Assembly (NCBI GenBank): GCA_900290095.1
Contig: OKQS01000001.1
Span: 124,001 to 188,000, forward strand
From: Khoudiadiopia massiliensis
GTDB taxonomy: Bacteria; Bacillota; Clostridia; Tissierellales; Peptoniphilaceae
DNA: 64,000 bases
Reading direction: 5' to 3'
Positions 26,610 through 34,348 of the stretch are shown here, one piece after another. The notes beneath the pieces are model-generated. The model did not search any database. It saw only the letters and a list, made by a program, of their open reading frames with translations, and was not told the DNA's origin. Position numbers and translations under genes: made by a program. The stretch's first letter is position 1; each line of letters starts with the position of its first letter.

Positions 26610-27716
26610 ATGTCAAATGATAATTTAAGGGCAGATGAGCGTGAAAAAGCGTTAAAGCTGGCCTTTAGCAAAATAGAAAAACAGTTTGGAAAAGGTTCGG
26701 TCATGAAGCTCGGAGATATGCCGAGAGTTGAAATCGGTGCCATATCGACCGGTGCTATAAACCTTGATTTAGCCTTGGGTGTGGGAGGCCTGCCAAGAGG
26801 AAGGGTTGTGGAAATTTATGGACCCGAATCTTCAGGTAAGACTACACTTGCCCTGGAATGTGTTGCAGAAGCGCAGAGATCAGGCGGGATCGCAGCCTTT
26901 ATAGATGCAGAGCATGCCCTTGATGTCGGCTATGCAAAGAATTTGGGCGTTGATGTCGATAACCTGGTTTTATCTCAGCCGGATGACGGTGAACAGGCCT
27001 TGGAGATTTGTGAGAGTCTGGTCAGGTCAAATGCCCTTGATATAGTTATTATAGACTCTGTTGCTGCTCTGGTTCCAAGGGCTGAAATAGAAGGAGAGAT
27101 GGGAGATACCCATGTCGGACTTTTGGCCAGATTGATGAGTCAGGCCCTTCGTAAACTAACACCTATAGTTGCAAAAACCAACACCACTGTCGTTTTCCTT
27201 AACCAGATAAGACAGAAGATAGGTGTTATTTATGGCAATCCCGAAGTCACTACGGGTGGTATTGCCTTAAAGTTTTATTCAACCGTGCGTCTGGAAATCA
27301 GGCGTGGTGAGGCCATTAAAGACGGTGAAGAGATTATAGGAAACAGGGCAAAAATAAAAGTTGTTAAAAATAAGGTCGCTCCTCCATTCAAAAGAGTGGA
27401 GTTCGATATCATGTACGGTAAGGGAATATCAAAATCGGGTACCCTACTTGATACCGCATATGATTTAAAAATTGTGGATCGAGCCGGCGCCTGGTATAGC
27501 TATGGTGATACAAAGCTGGGCCAGGGACGCGAGAATTCCAAACTTTTCTTAGAAGAAAATGAGGATATCAGAGCTGAGATAGAAAAGGCCGTTCGAGATA
27601 CTATCCAAGAAAGTCAATTGTATGAAGAAGATGACCAAAATAAGCCGACACAGGATGGCAAGCAAGCTAAAAAGTCTCCTGTAAAAGGCTCTGAAGAAGT
27701 CTTTGATGTTGATTGA
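26610..27716 (+). CDS. recA: Recombinase RecA
   Basis: Strand-exchange ATPase of homologous recombination and co-protease for LexA. Motifs: Walker [10 protein letters not shown] about residue 72, [18 protein letters not shown], the DNA-binding loop region [19 protein letters not shown] and [11 protein letters not shown] with GNPEVTTGG. The C-terminal 40 residues are charged. The length is 368 aa. ATG 26610 follows AAGGAGG. Only 26 bases separate it from pgsA, and neither that gap nor the ftsK promoter region contains a GAAC-N4-GTTC LexA box, so transcription likely comes from ftsK without visible SOS control. Confidence 0.98.
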   Translation: MSNDNLRADEREKALKLAFSKIEKQFGKGSVMKLGDMPRVEIGAISTGAINLDLALGVGGLPRGRVVEIYGPESSGKTTLALECVAEAQRSGGIAAFIDAEHALDVGYAKNLGVDVDNLVLSQPDDGEQALEICESLVRSNALDIVIIDSVAALVPRAEIEGEMGDTHVGLLARLMSQALRKLTPIVAKTNTTVVFLNQIRQKIGVIYGNPEVTTGGIALKFYSTVRLEIRRGEAIKDGEEIIGNRAKIKVVKNKVAPPFKRVEFDIMYGKGISKSGTLLDTAYDLKIVDRAGAWYSYGDTKLGQGRENSKLFLEENEDIRAEIEKAVRDTIQESQLYEEDDQNKPTQDGKQAKKSPVKGSEEVFDVD

Positions 27717-27762
27717 CAGAAAATGAAATTGTAATAAAAATTTAAAAAGAAAGGAGGTGCAA

Positions 27763-29304
27763 ATGGATATTGTTTATATTATTTTAGCCGCATTATTGTC
27801 AGCAATAATTTTCTTTGTAATAGGAAATAAATATAGGGAGAAGAAGCAGGCCCAAGGAATAGGGTCGGCTGAGGCGATTGCCGAAAAAATTCTCAACGAT
27901 GCCAATCGTGAGGCTGAAAACAGTAAAAAAGAAGCCTTGCTTGAAGCAAGAGATGAGATTCACAGGTTAAGAAGTGACCAGGAATCCCAGTATCTAAAGA
28001 GACAAAATGAACTCCAGGATATGGAAAGACGCATTCTCAAGAGGGAAGATACGATTGAGGAGAAGTCAGACAGGCTGGATGCCAAGGATAAAAAGCTGCA
28101 AAGCAAGGAGCAAAGTTTAAAGCAGAAAGAAAGCAATATAGACTCCATTATTGAAAAGCAGAAAAGCGAACTTGAAAGAATATCAGGCATGAGCCAGGAA
28201 CAGGCCAAGGCCGATATTTTAGAGCTTGCCAAGAGCAATTCAATCCATGAACAGGCTCAAATTCTGAGAAAGACCCAAGAGGAAACCCAGGAGAAGGCTC
28301 AGGAGATAGCTAAAGAGATTGTTACAAGAACAATCCAACGCTACAGCTCCGACTATGTTGCCGAATCAACAGTCTCCGTTGTATCCCTTCCGGGCGATGA
28401 GATGAAGGGACGCATTATCGGAAGAGAGGGTAGAAATATCCGAGCTTTTGAAAACTTGAGCGGGGTTGATCTGATAATTGATGACACTCCACAAGCTGTT
28501 GTTCTTTCATGTTTTGACCCCGTCAGAAGGGAAAAGGCCAGGGTAGCCCTGGAAAAACTCATCCTTGACGGAAGGATCCACCCGACCAGAATCGAAGAAC
28601 TTTATAACAAGGCTTGCGATGAAGTCGATGCTTCTATCAAGAAGGCCGGGGAAGATGCGGTTGATGAAGTTGGAATAAGGAATCTCCACCCAAAACTCGT
28701 CTATATTCTTGGAAAACTCAAATATAGGACTTCCTATGGCCAGAATGCTTTAGGGCACTCGATTGAGGTCGCCGAGATAGCAGGAATGATTGCCGATGAG
28801 GTTGGAGCCAATGTTAAAATTGCCAAGAGAGGTGGACTTTTACACGATCTGGGCAAGGCTTTAGACCATGAAATTGACCAGACCCACGTAGAGCTGGGAA
28901 TAAAAGCAGCAAGGAAATATAAGGAAAGCCCTGAGGTAATCCACTGTATTGCATCCCATCACAATGATGAGGAACCGTCGAGCCTTGAGGCATTTATTGT
29001 TCAGGCGGCTGATGCTATTTCTGCAGCAAGACCGGGAGCAAGGCGCGAATCCATGGAGAACTATGTAAAACGCTTAGAAGACTTGGAAGCTATTACCAAT
29101 TCATTCAGCGGAATAGAGAGTTCCTATGCAATTCAAGCCGGGCGCGAGGTCAGGATTATTGTTAAGCCTGAGGATGTTAACGAAGATGAAATGACCCTAC
29201 TTGCTCATGACATTGCTACAAAGATTGAAGATGAACTTGAGTATCCCGGACAGATCAAAGTCAACATGATCAGACAGACCCAGGTCCAGGCCTATGCTAA
29301 GTAA
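27763..29304 (+). CDS. rny: Ribonuclease Y
   Basis: Membrane-anchored endoribonuclease that starts mRNA decay in Firmicutes. The order is classic: an N-terminal transmembrane helix (about residues 3-22), a long coiled coil to about 200, a KH domain (GRIIGREGRNIRAFENLSGV), and an HD domain with HSIEVA and HDLGKALDHE carrying the metal-binding His-Asp pair. The length is 513 aa. ATG 27763 follows AAGGAGGTG closely; a GTG at 27757 lies within that ribosome binding site. It has its own terminator downstream. The ymdB and spoVS genes that often follow rny are absent. Confidence 0.97.
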   Translation: MDIVYIILAALLSAIIFFVIGNKYREKKQAQGIGSAEAIAEKILNDANREAENSKKEALLEARDEIHRLRSDQESQYLKRQNELQDMERRILKREDTIEEKSDRLDAKDKKLQSKEQSLKQKESNIDSIIEKQKSELERISGMSQEQAKADILELAKSNSIHEQAQILRKTQEETQEKAQEIAKEIVTRTIQRYSSDYVAESTVSVVSLPGDEMKGRIIGREGRNIRAFENLSGVDLIIDDTPQAVVLSCFDPVRREKARVALEKLILDGRIHPTRIEELYNKACDEVDASIKKAGEDAVDEVGIRNLHPKLVYILGKLKYRTSYGQNALGHSIEVAEIAGMIADEVGANVKIAKRGGLLHDLGKALDHEIDQTHVELGIKAARKYKESPEVIHCIASHHNDEEPSSLEAFIVQAADAISAARPGARRESMENYVKRLEDLEAITNSFSGIESSYAIQAGREVRIIVKPEDVNEDEMTLLAHDIATKIEDELEYPGQIKVNMIRQTQVQAYAK

Positions 29305-29352
29305 TCAATAAGTAACACAAGATAATAATTTAAAACTTTAGTTTAAATTATC

Positions 29353-29386
29353 AAAGCCGATCGGATGAATTCCGGTCGGCTTTTCT
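29353..29386 (+). terminator. Intrinsic terminator after rny
   Basis: AAAGCCGATCGG and CCGGTCGGCTTT pair over 12 bases with one G-U, followed by TTTCT on the plus strand. It separates the converging plus and minus blocks; on the minus strand the T-tract is poor. Confidence 0.8.
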
Positions 29387-29387
29387 A

Positions 29388-29687
29388 TTAATTGATATTT
29401 TGTTTTTCTTTGAAGAGTTTTGAATTAACTCTGTCGTTTGGATTTATTTCAGCTCCACAGGAAGGACACTTGCGGGGGAGAAAGAAAGATTTTCCAAGGT
29501 GATTACCACAAACTCTGCAACGCCTGAGATTATAGTCCAGGATTGCTGATGGGACTATAATAATCAAAAGAAAGATCTCTAAGATTGAGGTCCCGCCTCT
29601 AAATAAGGAAATCAGGAGGAAAATCGTAAAAAAGATTGTTGCCGACCTCAAAATCATGCTGATAAGATTAATATACTTAAGCTTCAT
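29388..29687 (-). CDS. Small membrane protein with C-terminal zinc ribbon
   Basis: I do not recognise a named family. The 99-aa protein begins with a polar stretch, has two hydrophobic segments (about residues 10-27 and 35-53), then a four-cysteine zinc-ribbon CRVCGNHLGK...CPSCGAEI and a short charged tail. It would sit in the membrane with the ribbon in the cytoplasm or exposed, which cannot be decided. The ATG at 29687 overlaps the end of the yfhO-like gene by 11 bases, so translation is probably coupled to it. An upstream in-frame start at 29741 lies well inside that gene and is unlikely. A shared role with the YfhO protein is an inference from overlap only. Confidence 0.65.
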   Translation of the reverse strand: MKLKYINLISMILRSATIFFTIFLLISLFRGGTSILEIFLLIIIVPSAILDYNLRRCRVCGNHLGKSFFLPRKCPSCGAEINPNDRVNSKLFKEKQNIN

Positions 29688-32502
29688 CAGATTCACCGGG
29701 GCGCATAATCCGTCCTTCATTGACATCATATAGGTCCTCATAGGTCAGATGCCCCTTGCCCACAATCTTCACCCTATATTTTGACTTTCTTATATATACC
29801 ATATTGCAAACCAACAAAACTATAAGTGAAAGGATTGATGTTATGACACCTGGCAAGAGATAGGGAACTTGGTAGGTCATCTCTATCTTATGTTGGCCTT
29901 GGGTTAGTTTAACCATTATCAGGCTATCCAAAGCTTTCTCATAGTTCTTTGCTTTACCGTCAACCCAAAGCCGCCAGCCGTCATCATAGGGTATGGTCAT
30001 AAGAAGGTAGGGGCTTTCCCGGTCAACCGCAACTGTGCCTGACAGGTGTGTCGGGCCTATGCTGTCAATCTTCAAACCGTGCAGGGACTGGTAGTTCAAA
30101 GCCTGGTCCCAGGCCTCTTCATTGAAGCTGAAGAGTGAGATGTTGTTAAGATCGAAACCGTCTTTATTTTTCAGCTTAACCTCAAGAGTATGCTGTAAGT
30201 TGCCGTCGTCAGCAGAGCCTACATTATATACTTGAGAAAAGTCATTAAAGTTCTTTCTTGTGTTTTTGATTTTCTTACCGTCCAAAAACAGATCAGTATT
30301 GTCATTGTTCAGGGTATTTGATACCGTAAGGTAATATGAAGCGCCTATATATGTTGTAAAGTCATAAATCAAGGATGCCTCTTTATTCTTATCAAGTCTA
30401 CTATAGTGTTCAACCCTGGAACTTTTTGCCTTATTGGTCATATTATTAACAGTTTTCAGATTTATGGCTTCCCTGGAAAAGTAGTTTATCTTTCCCAAAT
30501 TCCCATCCATCAAATTAGCCAACATGTCCTGGCTGTCTATGGGATTTTTCCTGCCGAATTTAAATTTTACAACGTCACTTTGAACCATATGGCCTAGAGA
30601 TAGGGGTTTTTTGAGTTCAAATATGTTCACATTGTCGGTTTCAGCAAGCAAGTCCATATCCTTAACATCGGGCCTTAAAACCGTATTTTCGGCAATAGGC
30701 TCTCCGGATTCATGAAGGAAACTGTTATTCTTGCTTTCAAGAAAATACCTTACTCCAAAGAAAGAGTCGGTGAATTTCGTTGAGTTGTCCTCAACCACAG
30801 AGCTCTGAGCAGCGGCAAAGCCAAGTGCCGAAAGCAGTTTGTTATTGGTCCTGTCAAGGTGGGAATTAAAATGACTGAGGCCCGAATAATTGAACCTCAT
30901 GGCATCATTATTGTCATGTTTAAAGCCCTTGGATATCCTCCAAAACTCATTTTGGCCCGGACGAATATCTTCCAGAGCATTCATACATATCCTGTTATAT
31001 GACTTATAGGCATTGATATTCTCATAATTGAAAGCTCCCGTATGAAAGGCGGCATCTGTTGATACCTCAAGTAGGCTGATAAGGCTAATAATGAAAATAT
31101 ATTTTCCCTTGCCGACAAAACGCACATTTTTCTGAAGCAAAAGCAAAACAAGAAGAGTGCAAACAAGGATCCCTCCGGCCAAAAGGTGCCAATTCCTCAT
31201 ATATTCATGGTATTTGCCCAGATTCATGGATAAATAGGCAAGCATGGCCCCATATAGGAGCAAGCAAATTAACCAGGCTACTATGGGTACATCTTTAAGC
31301 CTATCAGATGCCCTGTAGGCCAAGAGAATAAGGAAAAAGCTCAGGAGCCAAGAATATCGATAAGGATACCAGTTTGGCCCCTGAAGGCCGTGCCAGATCA
31401 GGTTCAAGGGTTTAAAATACATTGATAAAACCAACACTGTTATTATAAGGAAAGAGACTATTTTCTCCCTTATCCTTATGCTCCTGTTCATAAAAAAGAA
31501 CACTATCAGTATGTAAATAACAGTACCTGAAAATATATTGGGCAGACCCCAGGACACCTCTGAATATGAGAAGGCTGCCGGCAGCATTTTTGAAAAGATG
31601 TCTTTAATTGCAAAGTTCTTATCAAAATTAAATAACAGCCTCCCGGCATAGGTCCTTTTGCTCATGGAAAGGGAATAGAGGACAGGGGAGAGGATGCAGG
31701 CTGACATTCCTCCTGCAATAGCCGAGTAAACAATAAAACGTCCCAAGGCCATTAACCTGTTTTTGAACCAATCCTTATTAGAATAACCGGCTTCCCTGGG
31801 TGCCCTTACAAGGGCATATATGCAATATAAAGCTAAGAATATGCAGGCCATAAATGCCATGTAATAGCAGGACAGGATCATCACTGTCAATGAAATAACA
31901 TAGGGAAGGGGACTCCTACCGGCAATCATCCTTTCTAAAAACAGGACTACGATGGGCAAGAGCCAAACAACATCCAGCCACATATGGTTTAGTAAATTTG
32001 CCGTAATAAATGAGCTTAGGGCGAAAAGGCAGGAGAACAAAACAACTTTAATGCCCCTGGCCTTTTCTCTGTTGATCAGGAATATGGCCATGGATGAACC
32101 GCAAAGGCCCAACTTTATAAGCTGGACCAGCTCAATTGCAAGGGGGAGGTCTTCTCTTGAGAAGGCCAGCATTATGAGATTTACGGGTCCCATAACGTAA
32201 TAAGCAAAGGTGCCCAGCATTTCCCCGCCCAAGGACTTCATCCAACTATAATTGAAAGAAGTGGGAGAGGAGAAAAGCCTGCGGAAAGCTTCGTAAAATC
32301 CGGCATATTGGTTTCTCAGGTCAACGGCCATGGTTGAATTGTTTCCGAAGGGAAATATTTTCATATAACAGAAGCCGGGCATCATGAGAATAATGGGCAA
32401 AAAGAAGCTTAAAGCAACTATAACCAAGCTCCAAGAAAGCCTGTTTTTATTTTCGGCTTGTAATATTTTATCTTTGCCTCTATATATTTGGGTCTTCATC
32501 AT
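29677..32502 (-). CDS. YfhO-family multi-spanning membrane protein
   Basis: Large 941-aa protein with a dozen or so hydrophobic segments in the first 470 residues, then a long extracytoplasmic region, and a final transmembrane helix near residue 895 followed by a short charged tail. The pattern fits the YfhO family: an N-terminal RNxYAGFYEAFRRLFSS-like region, the YSWMKSLGGEMLGTFAYY segment, and the late DDGWRLWVDGKA motif before the last helix. In Bacillus subtilis YfhO belongs to the glycosylation machinery for lipoteichoic acid, acting like a GT-C glycosyltransferase on a lipid-linked sugar. Substrate here is unknown. Two ATGs at 32502 and 32499 follow GAGGTG; the second has better spacing. 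Confidence 0.85.
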   Translation of the reverse strand: MMKTQIYRGKDKILQAENKNRLSWSLVIVALSFFLPIILMMPGFCYMKIFPFGNNSTMAVDLRNQYAGFYEAFRRLFSSPTSFNYSWMKSLGGEMLGTFAYYVMGPVNLIMLAFSREDLPLAIELVQLIKLGLCGSSMAIFLINREKARGIKVVLFSCLFALSSFITANLLNHMWLDVVWLLPIVVLFLERMIAGRSPLPYVISLTVMILSCYYMAFMACIFLALYCIYALVRAPREAGYSNKDWFKNRLMALGRFIVYSAIAGGMSACILSPVLYSLSMSKRTYAGRLLFNFDKNFAIKDIFSKMLPAAFSYSEVSWGLPNIFSGTVIYILIVFFFMNRSIRIREKIVSFLIITVLVLSMYFKPLNLIWHGLQGPNWYPYRYSWLLSFFLILLAYRASDRLKDVPIVAWLICLLLYGAMLAYLSMNLGKYHEYMRNWHLLAGGILVCTLLVLLLLQKNVRFVGKGKYIFIISLISLLEVSTDAAFHTGAFNYENINAYKSYNRICMNALEDIRPGQNEFWRISKGFKHDNNDAMRFNYSGLSHFNSHLDRTNNKLLSALGFAAAQSSVVEDNSTKFTDSFFGVRYFLESKNNSFLHESGEPIAENTVLRPDVKDMDLLAETDNVNIFELKKPLSLGHMVQSDVVKFKFGRKNPIDSQDMLANLMDGNLGKINYFSREAINLKTVNNMTNKAKSSRVEHYSRLDKNKEASLIYDFTTYIGASYYLTVSNTLNNDNTDLFLDGKKIKNTRKNFNDFSQVYNVGSADDGNLQHTLEVKLKNKDGFDLNNISLFSFNEEAWDQALNYQSLHGLKIDSIGPTHLSGTVAVDRESPYLLMTIPYDDGWRLWVDGKAKNYEKALDSLIMVKLTQGQHKIEMTYQVPYLLPGVITSILSLIVLLVCNMVYIRKSKYRVKIVGKGHLTYEDLYDVNEGRIMRPGESDEA

Positions 32503-32537
32503 TCACCTCAACTACATATTTATTCTTTGTGTCTTTT

Positions 32538-34226
32538 TCAGTTTTTTGAAGGATTATAGCTGTCTCTCAGGCTCACAATCCTGTTGTAAACCGGCATTTC
32601 ATCTGTTGATGTTTTATCCTTTATAAAAAAGCCCTTACGCATAAACTGGTATCTTGTCTCGTCATCAGTCTCTTCCGCCAGCCAGGGTTCTACGAAGGCA
32701 TTTTTGAGGACCTGCTTGGAATCCGGATTAATTATCTCGGTATAGTCCCTTTCATCCTGGTCGGGATATTCAAGGGTGAAAAGAGGATTGAAGAGATTGA
32801 TCTTGCAGGGAAGAGCCTCTTTGACAGGCAGCCAATGTATGGTTCCCTTTATTTTTCTTCCGTCAGCAGGATTGCCACCCTTGGAATCCGGGTCATATTC
32901 TGCATGTATTTCTGTAATATTTCCGTCCTCATCGGTTTTATAAGATGTGCACTTGATAATATAGGCATTCATGAGCCTTACTTCATTGCCGGGATATAGA
33001 CGGAAGTACTTCTTTGGGGGATCAACCATAAAGTCTTCTCTCTCTATCCATAGTTCCTTTCCAAAAGGACAGTCATGACTTCCCATATCAGCATTCTTAG
33101 GATGATTTTTAATCCGGCATATTTCCACCTTGTCATCAGGGTAGTTGTCTATGATGAGTTTTACGGGATCAAGGACAGCCATAACCCTTGGCGCATGCTC
33201 ATTGAGGTCTTCTCTGACGAAGTATTCCAAGTATTGTAGGTCAACTGTTGAATCAACCTTTGAAACTCCGATTGCCTCAATAAAGTTCCTAATGGCTGCA
33301 GGAGAATAGCCCCTACGTCTTATACCGGAAATGGTGGGGAGGCGGGGATCATCCCAGCCGTCAACTAGACCCTGTTCAACCAAATAGCGAAGTTTTCTCT
33401 TGCTCATAACCGTATATGTCAAATTTAGCCTGGCGAATTCAATCTGCCTGGGCTTATGATCAAGCTCACATTCATCAACAAACCAGTTATAGAGGGGCCT
33501 ATGGTCTTCAAACTCCACAGTACATAGGGAGTGGGTTATGTTCTCAAAAGCATCTTCAAGGGGGTGGGCAAAGTCGTACATGGGATAAATTGGCCATTCT
33601 GTGCCTGTCCTATGGTGGGCATTGTGGGAAATCCTATAAATTACAGGGTCTCTCATATTCATATTTCCTGAAGCCATATCAATCTTGGCCCTTAGAGTCT
33701 TTGAACCGTCTTCAAACTCTCCGGCCCTCATCCTTGTAAAGAGGTCCAGGCTTTCTTCAATTGGTCTGTCCCTGTATGGACTCTCTTTACCGGGTTCTGT
33801 TAGGGTTCCACGGTATTCTCTTATCTCTTCCGGGCAGAGTTCATCTACATAGGCCAAGCCCTTTTTGATCAGGAGTAGGGCACACTGATACATCTTTTCA
33901 AAGTAATCGCTGGCATGGTAGAAGCGGTCACCCCAGTCATAGCCCAGCCATTTTATATCCTTCTTGATCTGCTTGACATATTCTTCATCTTCTTTAACTG
34001 GATTGGTGTCATCCATCCTTAAATTACATAAACCTCCATATTTTTCAGCAGTGCCGAAATCGAGGCAGATAGCCTTTGCATGACCTATATGTAAATAGCC
34101 GTTGGGCTCAGGCGGAAAACGCGTATGAATTTTTTGACCGTAAACACGGCCTTCAGGTTTAAGCTCCTCATCAATTATTTGATGTATGAAGTTGTTTGAT
34201 GTTTCATTAACATTTTTATTTTCCAT
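32538..34226 (-). CDS. glnS: Glutaminyl-tRNA synthetase
   Basis: Charges tRNA-Gln directly with glutamine. Class I motifs are HIGH at residues 46-49 and MSKRK at 274-278, with the GlnRS-specific segments [54 protein letters not shown] and the anticodon-binding beta-barrel half (about 340-550). The 562-aa length is typical. ATG 34226 follows GAGGAGGAATT. Most Bacillota lack GlnRS and use GluRS plus the GatCAB amidotransferase, so this gene is of the transferred type found in some anaerobic Firmicutes. No T-box leader is seen. Confidence 0.96.
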   Translation of the reverse strand: MENKNVNETSNNFIHQIIDEELKPEGRVYGQKIHTRFPPEPNGYLHIGHAKAICLDFGTAEKYGGLCNLRMDDTNPVKEDEEYVKQIKKDIKWLGYDWGDRFYHASDYFEKMYQCALLLIKKGLAYVDELCPEEIREYRGTLTEPGKESPYRDRPIEESLDLFTRMRAGEFEDGSKTLRAKIDMASGNMNMRDPVIYRISHNAHHRTGTEWPIYPMYDFAHPLEDAFENITHSLCTVEFEDHRPLYNWFVDECELDHKPRQIEFARLNLTYTVMSKRKLRYLVEQGLVDGWDDPRLPTISGIRRRGYSPAAIRNFIEAIGVSKVDSTVDLQYLEYFVREDLNEHAPRVMAVLDPVKLIIDNYPDDKVEICRIKNHPKNADMGSHDCPFGKELWIEREDFMVDPPKKYFRLYPGNEVRLMNAYIIKCTSYKTDEDGNITEIHAEYDPDSKGGNPADGRKIKGTIHWLPVKEALPCKINLFNPLFTLEYPDQDERDYTEIINPDSKQVLKNAFVEPWLAEETDDETRYQFMRKGFFIKDKTSTDEMPVYNRIVSLRDSYNPSKN

Positions 34227-34253
34227 AATTCCTCCTCGAAATTCTTATATCTA

Positions 34254-34259
34254 ATTATA
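34254..34259 (-). promoter_or_regulatory. Probable -10 box of glnS
   Basis: On the minus strand a perfect TATAAT (plus-strand ATTATA) lies 28 bases before the glnS ATG. No clear -35 is found 17 bases further up. The dyad at 34310-34333 lies about 60-85 bases upstream of the predicted start. Confidence 0.45.
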
Positions 34260-34309
34260 GTGGGGCACAGGCTTGGTTTTTAATGACCTTGTTGGCAAAT
34301 CTAATTTAT

Positions 34310-34333
34310 GTCACAAAATACATATTTTGTGAC
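34310..34333. repeat. Perfect 11-bp inverted repeat upstream of glnS
   Basis: GTCACAAAATA (34310-34320) and TATTTTGTGAC (34323-34333) flank the two bases CA. The dyad lies between the end of the transglutaminase gene and the glnS promoter. No T-tract follows on either strand, so an operator is as likely as a terminator. Confidence 0.7.
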
Positions 34334-34348
34334 AAACCGGGGCTTTTT

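Noticed and set aside
34310..34333. Rex or CRP-type operator
   Set aside because: Those sites read TTGTGA-N6-TCACAA or TGTGA-N6-TCACA; the half-sites here are in the opposite order, TCACAA before TTGTGA.
34227..34348. T-box riboswitch ahead of glnS
   Set aside because: The leader is only about 20 bases from the likely -10 and lacks the T-box sequence and a terminator.
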